Notes: generated by a model not told the origin, from the letters alone. Shown: positions 1-6,822, counted from the first letter of the stretch. The stretch: 9,467 nt of DNA from an uncultured Bacteroidales bacterium (GCA_946545765.1 CAMNNS010000051.1:1-9467); one strand, 5' to 3'. Numbers and translations: made by a program.

Positions 1-2
1 AT

Positions 3-518
3 TGGGCTCAAATTTTATTTATAGAGAACAATGGAATGGCATTTGGGATGCAGTTTGGTGGTATAGTTGGGAAACTATGTTTGAGTATATTTAGATTAGT
101 TCTAATTGTAGCTATAATATGGTTTATCAACAGGTTAATCACTAAAAATAATCCCCGTTGGTCTATTTTAATATCTCTTACCTTTGTATTAGCCGGTGCA
201 ATTGGTAACATTATAGATAGTGCCTTTTATGGTTTGATTTTTTCAGAATCAACACTTTTTACAGTAGCAGATGTTACCCCTTTTGGTGATGGATATGCTC
301 CGTTTTTATGTGGAAAAGTTGTAGATATGTTTTACTTCCCGATTATAAGAACTACGCTACCGTCTTGGTTCCCATTTTGGGGTGGAGAAGAGTTTGAGTT
401 CTTCCGTCCCATATTTAACTTTGCAGATGCATGTGTAAGTTGTTCAGCTATATATATGCTCTTCTTTGAGAGAAAATTCTTTGCCAGTCTAACAAAGAAA
501 AAAGAGCAAGAGAAGTAA
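3..518 (+). CDS. lspA: Lipoprotein signal peptidase (signal peptidase II), 5' end outside the window
   Basis: Integral membrane aspartic peptidase that removes the signal peptide from prolipoproteins at the lipobox cysteine after diacylglyceryl transfer. The frame is open to the left edge: codons from position 3 read WAQILFIENNGMAFGMQ, which contains the family motif ENxGMAFG. The ATG at 36 is therefore internal, not the start. 171 residues are visible and roughly 35-45 N-terminal residues are missing. The two catalytic aspartates are in GNIIDS (about visible residue 72) and FNFADA (about 142). Between them lies a long segment (PFGDGYAPF, GKVVDMFYFP, PFWGGEEF) that I associate with Bacteroidales LspA. 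Three hydrophobic helices are evident, and the tail is Lys/Glu-rich. It is a housekeeping gene on the opposite strand to the RiPP operon, and the stop is TAA at 516-518. The operon's lipoprotein-like products would be its substrates, but that is general biology, not a specific link. Confidence 0.95.
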   Translation, partial: WAQILFIENNGMAFGMQFGGIVGKLCLSIFRLVLIVAIIWFINRLITKNNPRWSILISLTFVLAGAIGNIIDSAFYGLIFSESTLFTVADVTPFGDGYAPFLCGKVVDMFYFPIIRTTLPSWFPFWGGEEFEFFRPIFNFADACVSCSAIYMLFFERKFFASLTKKKEQEK

Positions 519-533
519 AAAAATCTTATAATT

Positions 534-564
534 TTTGCATTTGAGTTAAAACTAACTATATTTG
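534..564 (+). promoter_or_regulatory. Bacteroidetes-type promoter for the tRNA-Ser gene
   Basis: TTTG at 534-537 and TATATTTG at 557-564 are separated by 19 bases. This matches the Bacteroides primary sigma factor consensus (TTTG at -33, TAnnTTTG at -7). The predicted transcription start is near 571, about 13 bases before the mature tRNA 5' end. Both boxes lie between the lspA stop and the tRNA, so the tRNA can be transcribed independently of lspA. This is a sequence match only. Confidence 0.7.
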
Positions 565-583
565 CAATCCGAATACGGAAATA

Positions 584-669
584 GGAGAGATGGCAGAGTG
601 GTCGATTGCGGCAGTCTTGAAAACTGTTGAGGTGAATAGCCTCCCGGGGTTCGAATCCCTGTCTCTCCG
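584..669 (+). tRNA. tRNA-Ser, anticodon UGA
   Basis: An 86-base class II tRNA. The acceptor stem pairs GGAGAGA (584-590) with TCTCTCC (662-668), and discriminator G is at 669, as expected for serine. The anticodon stem is GCAGT/ACTGT (611-615 and 623-627) around the loop CTTGAAA, with anticodon TGA at 618-620. A long variable arm, GAGG...CCTC, follows. The T arm carries GGTTCGAATCCC. CCA is not encoded, so it must be added after transcription. It reads UCN serine codons, chiefly UCA. Confidence 0.97.
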
Positions 670-680
670 CAAAAATCAAA

Positions 681-713
681 AAGCATCGCAGCAAAGCTGC
701 GGTGCTTTTTTTT
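681..713 (+). terminator. Rho-independent terminator after tRNA-Ser
   Basis: A 12-base-pair hairpin with arms 681-692 and 696-707, one G-T wobble and an AAA loop. It is followed by an unbroken T run to 713. It starts 11 bases after the tRNA end. The A run before the 5' arm would also allow termination on the opposite strand. Confidence 0.85.
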
Positions 714-757
714 GTAGCCAAGCCGTGCAAGCTTGCTTGCAAAAGGCTTGCTACAAA
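711..757. repeat. Long imperfect inverted repeat, repeat-family member
   Basis: The outer arms TTTGTAGCCAAGCC (711-724) and GGCTTGCTACAAA (745-757) pair with one bulged base. Inside is a second small dyad, GCAAGC/GCTTGC (727-732 and 735-740). A related but shortened copy occurs at 5788-5815 in the linker between the two protease genes, so this is a dispersed element and not only a terminator stem. Its function is unknown. Confidence 0.6.
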
Positions 758-795
758 AAAGCACAATCTGCCACATTAGTGGCAGATGCTTTTTC
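754..795. terminator. Second, bidirectional-looking terminator hairpin
   Basis: A perfect 9-base-pair stem, ATCTGCCAC (766-774) with GTGGCAGAT (779-787), around the loop ATTA. A-rich sequence precedes it (755-760) and GCTTTTT follows. The A tract before and T tract after suit termination on both strands. It may stop residual readthrough from the tRNA unit and any leftward transcripts coming through the repeat array. Confidence 0.6.
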
Positions 796-808
796 TCTAT
801 TATTGCAA

Positions 809-1199
809 GGGCCTCCACGGCGAGTGGAAAGGGAATGCGTAGGCGATAGCCGAGCAAAATCCCTGCGGCGAGCAGAAAGGGAATGCGTAGGCGATAGCCG
901 AGCAAAATCCCTATGGCGAGTGGAAAGGGAATGGCGAAGCCTCAATCCCGAATGGCAAGGGAATGCGTAGGCGATAGCCGAGCAAAATCCCTGCGGCGAG
1001 CAGAAAGGGAATGCGTAGGCGATAGCCGAGCAAAATCCCTATGGCGAGTGGAAAGGGAATGGCGAAGCCTCAATCCCGAATGGCAAGGGAATGCGTAGGC
1101 GATAGCCGAGCAAAATCCCTGCGGCGAGCATAAAGGGAATGGCGGAGCCTCAATCCCGAATGGCAAGGGAATGCGTAGGCGATAGCCGAGCAAAATCCT
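809..1199. repeat. Mosaic array of REP-like palindromic units
   Basis: Type A (33 bases, GGGAATG...GGCGATAGCC...AATCCC) starts at 831, 879, 959, 1007, 1087 and 1167. The first five are identical by eye, and the last is eroded at its 3' end. Type B (23 bases, GGGAATGGCGAAGCC...AATCCC) starts at 927, 1055 and 1135, the last with one A-to-G change. Each unit is palindromic, with GGGA/TCCC ends and a GGC/GCC core. The order is A-A-B-A-A-B-A-B-A, with 15-base spacers after A (GCGGCGAGCAGAAA or ATGGCGAGTGGAAA types) and 9-base spacers after B. TCCCT ends can also pair with the next unit's AGGGA, so alternative foldings exist. The array lies between the convergent tRNA unit and RiPP operon. Open frames through it arise because the A period (48) is divisible by 3; I see no real gene here. 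Confidence 0.85.
831..1086. repeat. Perfect 128-bp tandem duplication within the array
   Basis: The block 831-958 (A, spacer, A, spacer, B, spacer) is followed directly by 959-1086, which I read as identical base for base. The sub-periods are 48, 48 and 32 bases. Exact identity implies recent unequal exchange or slippage. 128 is not a multiple of 3, so the frame changes between blocks, which argues against coding selection. Confidence 0.85.
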
Positions 1200-1481
1200 T
1201 ATAACCATTCTAATTTGTGTAGCTTCTATTAATTGTAAGTTTTGCTCTATTTTTTATTTAAATAGCAATTTGTTTTGCTCTATATTTTATAAAAAATAAT
1301 GATTTTTTTTGCTCTTTCTTTTATATTTTTTACCCTTGCACAGAGATCTTACATATTGAATCATAGCATATTGCAAAAGAGAGATTGATTATCTTTTGGG
1401 AACATGACACAAAACCTCGGATCACAAACCTCGGCTGGTTCGTGGAGCACGACAGGTAGGTAATATAATCTTAAAAATAGA
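1199..1481. other. AT-rich intergenic stretch without a recognisable gene
   Basis: Between the repeat array and the ATPase remnant I find no convincing gene on either strand. It contains the short direct repeats listed separately, a partial duplication of CACAAACCTCGG (1408-1420 and 1423-1434), and a small CGTG-GAG-CACG dyad near 1441-1451. A 19-codon open frame at 1404-1463 has no support. No strong terminator for the leftward RiPP operon is visible. Confidence 0.5.
1240..1316. repeat. Three short direct repeats, TTTTGCTCTAT type
   Basis: TTTTGCTCTAT occurs at 1240-1250 and 1273-1283, and TTTTGCTCTT at 1307-1316, so the starts are 33 and 34 bases apart. The sequence between is AT-rich and not conserved. 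The role is unknown. The regular spacing is about three helical turns, which would suit a protein-binding array, but slippage in low-complexity DNA is equally possible. Confidence 0.45.
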
Positions 1482-1611
1482 ATGAAATACAAAGAAATAC
1501 ACTATTTTGCACCAAAATACAATGTTTGATTGACGAATGGCAGGAAGTTCCTCAATTTTGGGATGCTATTCGGTTTGAAGTAGATTATCAAGATGAGAAA
1601 GAAGGAGGCAA
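1482..1611 (+). pseudogene. Decayed fragment of a DUF4143-type AAA ATPase gene
   Basis: From 1529 the frame reads IDEWQEVPQFWDAIRFEVD and continues to about GGNYFL. This closely resembles the Walker B region of the COG1373/DUF4143 ATPases, typically LIDEWQ..P.LWDAVR.EVD...G.FILTGS. A frame one base off, starting with ATG at 1482, reads MKYKEIHYFAPKYNV and would lead into this motif but for a frameshift near 1525-1528. No Walker A region, C-terminal domain or full reading frame remains. The match runs into the last codons of the opposite-strand LanB elimination gene, whose stop is at 1612. It is probably a relic of an earlier gene cut by rearrangement. The family assignment rests on motif memory. 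Confidence 0.5.
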
Positions 1612-2490
1612 CTATTTTCTATCTCCGTTGTATTTTATTCTCGCTAAACAACTACTATAATACCTACTCAGAAAATTATATATTAATAGTTCATACTTCC
1701 TATTTGATGAAACAAAGAGTCTATTTAACATCATGTGTATATAGCTACTAAGTAGGCTACTCAGTTCGTTTGGTTTTGCATTTTTAATAATATCAGATGC
1801 TATTGGTTTAATTTCTTTTGACCTCTTTTCTAATAGTTTATAAAGTTTAGTAAAAGTTGGTTCTTCTATCTTGCCACTTATTACAGAATTAATATCTGGA
1901 GAATGTTTCCTATATTCCGTATTAAACTGTGTGGAATTATGGATATTAAATCCGAATTCTTTTTTATAAGCACCATCCAAAGCAGTTAATAAGGTGTTTT
2001 TTTGTTCAAGAGTTAGCCCAAAATTATCTAATAGAGCGTCCACCATCTTAAAAGAAATTATCCATCTATATTTTTCTTTTTCTGTCTTGTTAAGGCAGTT
2101 AAGAATTGCAAGGGTACATTTGCTATCTACATAAAAGATACTTTCTGCTTCTTCTATAAGATGTGGTAAATAGCGTTCGAGTTCTCTGTTGTATGTATCA
2201 ATCTGTACTTTCCATATTAGATTCTCTTTTAATAATGATTTTAATATTTTATTCATCTCTATAATTATAGGTGCAAGATGATGTTGCTCTACAATGTGAA
2301 ATCTTAATCTTATATGAAAATCAGGGTCAGAATATCTAATAAAGAAAAACTTATCATAATATGTTTTAAGTCTTTTTATAGTCTTGAAAAGCTGATTAGA
2401 AAGGATTTTATCTGCTGTGCTATCACCTGTATATATGTTGTAATAAAGCCAGTTACTTCCAGGTATAAAACTTCGTTCTACTTGTTTCAT
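1612..2490 (-). CDS. LanB-type dehydratase, glutamate-elimination subunit (SpaB_C / thiopeptide-type domain)
   Basis: A 292-residue stand-alone version of the C-terminal elimination domain of class I lantibiotic dehydratases. It removes glutamate from glutamylated Ser/Thr of a precursor peptide to give dehydroalanine or dehydrobutyrine. Family landmarks are WLYYNIY (residues 14-20), FFIRYSDPDFHIRLRF (49-64), DTYNRELERY (98-107), AESIFYVDS (115-123) and HMMLNRLF (252-259). H252 and R257 have the spacing of NisB His961 and Arg966, residues needed for elimination, so I expect an active enzyme. The start ATG is 6 bases after the stop of the glutamylation gene, so the two halves are co-transcribed and probably act as a complex. 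Split LanB enzymes are known in thiopeptide and some Bacteroidota lanthipeptide clusters. It is the last gene of the visible operon, and its final codons overlap the opposite-strand ATPase remnant. Confidence 0.88.
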   Translation of the reverse strand: MKQVERSFIPGSNWLYYNIYTGDSTADKILSNQLFKTIKRLKTYYDKFFFIRYSDPDFHIRLRFHIVEQHHLAPIIIEMNKILKSLLKENLIWKVQIDTYNRELERYLPHLIEEAESIFYVDSKCTLAILNCLNKTEKEKYRWIISFKMVDALLDNFGLTLEQKNTLLTALDGAYKKEFGFNIHNSTQFNTEYRKHSPDINSVISGKIEEPTFTKLYKLLEKRSKEIKPIASDIIKNAKPNELSSLLSSYIHMMLNRLFVSSNRKYELLIYNFLSRYYSSCLARIKYNGDRK

Positions 2491-2496
2491 TTTCTT

Positions 2497-4701
2497 TTAT
2501 TTGTTTAGGTAAAGCGGTACTATACACTCATTTAGATAACCTTCTCCATTTATGTCTCTAACAGCTATATTATCTTTATCATATAAAAATTCTTGAAGAC
2601 TTATTTTTTCTTCATTTTTTATAGCAGATAAAAATGCCCTTATAGTTAAAATATTATTGAAATCTATAAATAAAACATTGTCTCCCATAGGAAAAAGAGC
2701 TAATTGTGGTAAACCTATCTTATTTCTCAATTTTTCTATTTGCTCTATAAGATCTTTATCTTGAAGCTTTTCCATTTCTTTTAACTCTTTGCCTTTTAAG
2801 TTCCATGTTGCCGGCAAAATAATAGTATTTCTATACCTTACTCTTGGAGTATATGAAAAGTAGCCTTTCAAAAAGCCCCAGTTAAGTGGATCAAAAAATA
2901 ATTGTCCTTGATGTTGTAAATCGCATAGAAATTTATACACAGGCGTTGGATTATTTGAGTAATTATGTGCATTTGTAAGGCAAGGAATGATCTCTTTACC
3001 CAATCGTTTGGAGCGTAGAATAATTCTATTACCTCTAACAGAAATCAGAATGTCTGATAAATGAATCTGCTGCAAGTCGGGTAATGTAGAATTAGTTAGA
3101 TAAGGAATCTCATACTCTCTTAAATGTGGTCTTGTCATGATATTTCCGACCCTTGTATCAGATAAATGAACTATTTCTGCTAAGATTACCCCATGTTCTA
3201 TCTCTTGCTCTTTAGTTGTTATTTCCTTAACAAGTTTTTCTATTTTACTATCTAAATGATAAAATCTGGTTATAAAACTCGCTCCAGAAGCAGTAGCGTG
3301 TTTAAGGTTCAATAATAAACCACTCTCGTTATCTTTTATCAGTTGGAAAAAAATATATATAGTTGCAGGATTAACTTCACCTTTATTTTTTACCACAGAT
3401 AATTCTTCTTCTGTTATAACAATCTCTTTATCTTTTCTATGCAAATACATCATCATCTTTTTAAGGAGCAGTTCTCTCATCAAATCTATTGTGGCACCAG
3501 TAGAAGATGAACTATTATTCCTTACTGGGGGTTTAAAAGAATCTATAATTGGATGCTTTGCATAAACTCCATTGTTACAAGGGTAACCAATCCCGATTTC
3601 AGAGTCTATTGCATTTAGGAGTGGTATCTCTGCATTTTCATATCGTTTACTAAAATTCCGTTTAAATTTTAAAATATCTGGATGCTCAAAATGAGTAGAA
3701 AATTTAAGCAAAAAATTAACAACACTTTCTAATTCTTCGATCACATTATTGCCAAGCTTTATTGTAGGGCACTCTCTAAAAGAATCCACTTGTAGAATAT
3801 TGGCAACTCCATCCGGAAATGAGAGGTTCTTTAATAAGTGCTTTATATGTTTTAGCTGAGAAACCTTACTCTCATTCGCATTACTTGGAGTATTAATTTG
3901 AGCAATATATTCCAGCATCGCTTTATATGGCAATAGATCTTCTGAATTAATATTCTTAAGAGTAGTATAAAGTCTATCAAAATAGGAATCGCCAGTTATG
4001 GTTACATCTAAATCGCTTACAATAAAAGTGTTGTCAATTAGAGCATTTATATACTCTTTAGCACTATTTTCATCAACATTCATACTTTTAAGAATGTTGA
4101 GCATATCCATAAACTTTGCTCCGTGCTTAATCTTTTTAAGTAATCTTTCTAAATAGACATTGTAATCCGAAGATGAAATATGGTGTTCCCTATGCCCATA
4201 AAGATATTTGAAATCTACATATCTATAGTTTGAATTTACTCTGTATATAGTGTTGTTAGGATAGTATTTTATGCTTTGACGCACCTGTGGTATATTTAAG
4301 AGTTGGTTTGAAATCATACACAAAATAGAGGTATCAAGACGAGCTATACCTCTTATAAAACTATCTACTTGAAATACAGAGTTTTCAATAGTATTATCCA
4401 CCTCACCTATAGAGCATGCAGAAAAAAGACCATACGGGGTAGGTCTTGTTGCCATACGGGTAATATATTTTACAAAAGAGTGTTTTACTTTTGTCTTCTC
4501 TTGCTCGGTTTTATTCTTATTCTCATTGAATAGTTTTTCAATTTCTTCGTATAAAACAGGGGATGCGATATAGATCGCATCCATTACCGCTTTATCTTTA
4601 TAACAATTTATTAAATCATCCCTTTTAAGGAATTCCAAAAGATAGTTAAAGGATTTATGCGGAGTTCTTAATATAAACTCATTAAATGTTTTATATAACA
4701 T
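2497..4701 (-). CDS. LanB-type dehydratase, tRNA-dependent glutamylation subunit
   Basis: A 734-residue protein matching the N-terminal lantibiotic dehydratase domain. It transfers glutamate from glutamyl-tRNA(Glu) to Ser/Thr side chains of a RiPP precursor in the cytoplasm. It begins with FILRTP (9-14), followed by ASPVLYEEI (46-54) and RMATRPTPYGLFSAC (82-96). The RPTPxG arginine and threonine belong to the motif in which NisB R87 and T89 are essential. Later family features are GNIMTRPHLREYEIPYLTNS, DILISVRGNRIILRSKRLGKEIIP and PTPVYKFLCDLQ. The full LanB family is about 1000 residues; this protein ends before the elimination domain, which is the next gene. The ATG at 4701 lies 10 bases after the stop of protease copy 1. 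It has no signal peptide. Because LanC is in the same operon, a lanthipeptide is more likely than a thiopeptide. Confidence 0.93.
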   Translation of the reverse strand: MLYKTFNEFILRTPHKSFNYLLEFLKRDDLINCYKDKAVMDAIYIASPVLYEEIEKLFNENKNKTEQEKTKVKHSFVKYITRMATRPTPYGLFSACSIGEVDNTIENSVFQVDSFIRGIARLDTSILCMISNQLLNIPQVRQSIKYYPNNTIYRVNSNYRYVDFKYLYGHREHHISSSDYNVYLERLLKKIKHGAKFMDMLNILKSMNVDENSAKEYINALIDNTFIVSDLDVTITGDSYFDRLYTTLKNINSEDLLPYKAMLEYIAQINTPSNANESKVSQLKHIKHLLKNLSFPDGVANILQVDSFRECPTIKLGNNVIEELESVVNFLLKFSTHFEHPDILKFKRNFSKRYENAEIPLLNAIDSEIGIGYPCNNGVYAKHPIIDSFKPPVRNNSSSSTGATIDLMRELLLKKMMMYLHRKDKEIVITEEELSVVKNKGEVNPATIYIFFQLIKDNESGLLLNLKHATASGASFITRFYHLDSKIEKLVKEITTKEQEIEHGVILAEIVHLSDTRVGNIMTRPHLREYEIPYLTNSTLPDLQQIHLSDILISVRGNRIILRSKRLGKEIIPCLTNAHNYSNNPTPVYKFLCDLQHQGQLFFDPLNWGFLKGYFSYTPRVRYRNTIILPATWNLKGKELKEMEKLQDKDLIEQIEKLRNKIGLPQLALFPMGDNVLFIDFNNILTIRAFLSAIKNEEKISLQEFLYDKDNIAVRDINGEGYLNECIVPLYLNK

Positions 4702-4711
4702 ACTTATTTAG

Positions 4712-5677
4712 CTACTCTTTAGTTTCATTAGGTTTTAGCCAGACACCTCCACTTTTAAAATCTATCTGTAGCGTAAAATTTTTAAGAAAACTATATCCAA
4801 CCAAACCTATATATCGAGAATCTGATAGTGCCCCCGACTTGGAGAGGCTGTATTCTGCCTTAAAATCTTTAACGGTATATCCCGCTATAGAGGCACTATC
4901 TGCTTGAAATACTCGATATGAATATGCTCCTCCTGCACCAACCCCCTTTTTCTCCTCAGAATATGTAATGTTACTCTCCAAATTATAATCTTTAACCGTG
5001 TTACTCGTAAGGGTAATACCTGAAGCAGCACCTAAATCTAAAAGAAAATCTCCGCTAATCTTTACACTATCGTTTATATATAAATCTAATTTAACAAATG
5101 GTACATGATGGAAATTATGATAATGCCCCTGTGCACTATTTCCAATTTTTTTATTAGAATCTTGTTTTAATAGATATATCTTAGAATTTTGAAAATCCAC
5201 AATAATATTTCTATTACTCTTACGCATAAACATTGTTCCAAAAATACCACCTACTTCTTCATAACGGATAAATTTCTTTAAATTCATCACAAAAGCATTT
5301 CTCTCGCTATATTTAATTCCACTAAACTGATAGTTCCAAAGTCCTTTTGCTACTTTACCATACTCTTTGTTCTCTCCAGCACCATCAGTAACTGCCCTCA
5401 TAAGGGTATCTACCTTGCCAAAATTATTAACATATAGAGTAGAATCTAAAACAAAATAAAGGCAGCCAGTATCAAAGATGAATTTACTTTTTACAGTGTC
5501 TGCAATGGTAACATCAATATAAATTAGATTTTTGTATATTTCAAAAGGGACACACTTTGCATCAGAAAGCAAATCTTCTGTTTGCATTGCAGATTGTTCT
5601 TGAGAATTAACCCTACTTCCGCAAAATGAGATTAAAAGAGAAGAGGCTAATATTATCGTAATTATTGCTTTTTTCAT
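4712..5677 (-). CDS. Exported retropepsin-like aspartic protease, copy 1
   Basis: A 321-residue protein with an N-terminal export signal (hydrophobic residues 4-18) and Cys19. The lipobox-like stretch LLISFCGS has Phe just before Cys, which is atypical, so lipoprotein anchoring is uncertain and signal peptidase I cleavage after VNS is an alternative. The mature part has two aspartic-protease half-sites: FIFDTG (Asp69) followed by GGIFGTMF (143-150), and FLLDLG (Asp214) followed by IGLVGYSFL near residue 300. These are the Asp-x-Gly and hydrophobic-x-Gly elements of retropepsin-like folds, arranged like a single-chain two-lobed enzyme; DLG replaces the second DTG. The predicted site of action is the periplasm or cell envelope. 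It sits 10 bases before the LanB gene. Inferred roles are leader removal, processing or self-protection. It differs from copy 2 only at residue 3 (Lys versus Arg). Confidence 0.8.
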   Translation of the reverse strand: MKKAIITIILASSLLISFCGSRVNSQEQSAMQTEDLLSDAKCVPFEIYKNLIYIDVTIADTVKSKFIFDTGCLYFVLDSTLYVNNFGKVDTLMRAVTDGAGENKEYGKVAKGLWNYQFSGIKYSERNAFVMNLKKFIRYEEVGGIFGTMFMRKSNRNIIVDFQNSKIYLLKQDSNKKIGNSAQGHYHNFHHVPFVKLDLYINDSVKISGDFLLDLGAASGITLTSNTVKDYNLESNITYSEEKKGVGAGGAYSYRVFQADSASIAGYTVKDFKAEYSLSKSGALSDSRYIGLVGYSFLKNFTLQIDFKSGGVWLKPNETKE

Positions 5678-5693
5678 TTCAAAGATGTTAAGT

Positions 5694-5822
5694 TTCGGGG
5701 TAGTCCACAGATATATTTAATATATTTTTACGAGTGCCTCTGCTGGAGCGGAATAGGAATGTTCAGGCTTTAGCCGAGTATAATCCTATAGCTTGCTTGC
5801 AAGAGGCTTGCTATCAAAAAAT
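5694..5822. repeat. Duplication linker carrying REP-like and inverted-repeat elements
   Basis: 5755-5787 (AGGAATG...GGCTTTAGCCGAG...AATCCT) is a diverged type A palindrome of the 809-1199 array, with compensating AGGA/TCCT ends. The preceding bases 5735-5754 resemble 809-830. 5788-5815 (TTGCTTGCAAGAGGCTTGCTAT) is a shortened copy of the inverted repeat at 711-757. The linker separates the two protease genes within the operon. It may have served as a recombination site, or may form an RNA structure that affects expression of downstream genes; neither is demonstrated. Confidence 0.7.
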
Positions 5823-6788
5823 CTACTCTTTAGTTTCATTAGGTTTTAGCCAGACACCTCCACTTTTAAAATCTATCTGTAGCGTAAAATTTTTAAGAAA
5901 ACTATATCCAACCAAACCTATATATCGAGAATCTGATAGTGCCCCCGACTTGGAGAGGCTGTATTCTGCCTTAAAATCTTTAACGGTATATCCCGCTATA
6001 GAGGCACTATCTGCTTGAAATACTCGATATGAATATGCTCCTCCTGCACCAACCCCCTTTTTCTCCTCAGAATATGTAATGTTACTCTCCAAATTATAAT
6101 CTTTAACCGTGTTACTCGTAAGGGTAATACCTGAAGCAGCACCTAAATCTAAAAGAAAATCTCCGCTAATCTTTACACTATCGTTTATATATAAATCTAA
6201 TTTAACAAATGGTACATGATGGAAATTATGATAATGCCCCTGTGCACTATTTCCAATTTTTTTATTAGAATCTTGTTTTAATAGATATATCTTAGAATTT
6301 TGAAAATCCACAATAATATTTCTATTACTCTTACGCATAAACATTGTTCCAAAAATACCACCTACTTCTTCATAACGGATAAATTTCTTTAAATTCATCA
6401 CAAAAGCATTTCTCTCGCTATATTTAATTCCACTAAACTGATAGTTCCAAAGTCCTTTTGCTACTTTACCATACTCTTTGTTCTCTCCAGCACCATCAGT
6501 AACTGCCCTCATAAGGGTATCTACCTTGCCAAAATTATTAACATATAGAGTAGAATCTAAAACAAAATAAAGGCAGCCAGTATCAAAGATGAATTTACTT
6601 TTTACAGTGTCTGCAATGGTAACATCAATATAAATTAGATTTTTGTATATTTCAAAAGGGACACACTTTGCATCAGAAAGCAAATCTTCTGTTTGCATTG
6701 CAGATTGTTCTTGAGAATTAACCCTACTTCCGCAAAATGAGATTAAAAGTGAAGAGGCTAATATTATTGTAATTATTGCTCTTTTCAT
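5823..6788 (-). CDS. Exported retropepsin-like aspartic protease, copy 2
   Basis: A 321-residue near-duplicate of the downstream gene, with the same export signal, the same two half-sites (Asp69 in DTG, Asp214 in DLG) and the same stop context. The only protein difference is Arg instead of Lys at residue 3, within the signal peptide. It starts 34 bases after the stop of the TraB/GumN-like gene, so it belongs to the same transcription unit. After its stop, the 129-base linker to copy 1 carries REP-like palindromes. Two intact identical genes could raise protease dose. Alternatively, the duplication may be too recent for either copy to have decayed. Confidence 0.8.
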   Translation of the reverse strand: MKRAIITIILASSLLISFCGSRVNSQEQSAMQTEDLLSDAKCVPFEIYKNLIYIDVTIADTVKSKFIFDTGCLYFVLDSTLYVNNFGKVDTLMRAVTDGAGENKEYGKVAKGLWNYQFSGIKYSERNAFVMNLKKFIRYEEVGGIFGTMFMRKSNRNIIVDFQNSKIYLLKQDSNKKIGNSAQGHYHNFHHVPFVKLDLYINDSVKISGDFLLDLGAASGITLTSNTVKDYNLESNITYSEEKKGVGAGGAYSYRVFQADSASIAGYTVKDFKAEYSLSKSGALSDSRYIGLVGYSFLKNFTLQIDFKSGGVWLKPNETKE

Positions 6789-6822
6789 TTCAAAGATGTT
6801 AAGTGTTATATTTTGGCTAAAA

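Larger units (their letters stand above)
4712..6804 (-). repeat. 982-bp direct duplication (4712-5693 and 5823-6804)
   Basis: The two segments are offset by exactly 1111 bases. By eye they differ at only three positions: 5639/6750, 5657/6768 and 5670/6781. All three lie within the first 13 codons, and one is amino-acid changing (Lys3/Arg3). The identity covers the whole gene plus 16 bases before its ATG, then stops abruptly on both sides. There are no flanking terminal inverted repeats or transposase, so it is a gene duplication and not an insertion sequence. Confidence 0.9.

Noticed and set aside
332..905. - strand open frames opposite lspA and the tRNA
   Set aside because: They cross the tRNA and terminators and show no family features; lspA on the + strand has clear catalytic motifs.
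831..1199. CRISPR array
   Set aside because: The intervening sequences are themselves repeated (only three spacer types), so there are no unique spacers. No cas genes or leader are visible.
590..1208. Overlapping open frames on both strands through the repeat array, coding for periodic peptides such as RECVGDSRAKSL
   Set aside because: They come from palindromic repeats with a 48-base period, begin inside the tRNA or terminators, change frame at each 128-base block, and have no recognisable protein character.
1404..1463. A 19-codon + strand frame rich in Ser/Thr/Gly, considered as a RiPP precursor
   Set aside because: It has no Cys for ring formation and no leader region, lies on the opposite strand to the operon, and includes an imperfect direct repeat. 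Most likely chance.
5734..6018. + strand open frame beginning in the linker and running into protease copy 2 (and a similar one at 4686-4907)
   Set aside because: They are antisense shadows of the duplicated gene, present twice only because the gene is duplicated.
4712..6804. Composite transposon or insertion sequence bounded by the two identical segments
   Set aside because: The repeated segments are just the protease gene plus 16 bases. There is no transposase, terminal inverted repeat or target-site duplication that I can see.
6789..6822. Internal promoter in front of protease copy 2 (CATCTTTG resembles part of TAnnTTTG)
   Set aside because: The TA of the -7 box is missing and no properly spaced TTTG was found. 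The short gap fits co-transcription.
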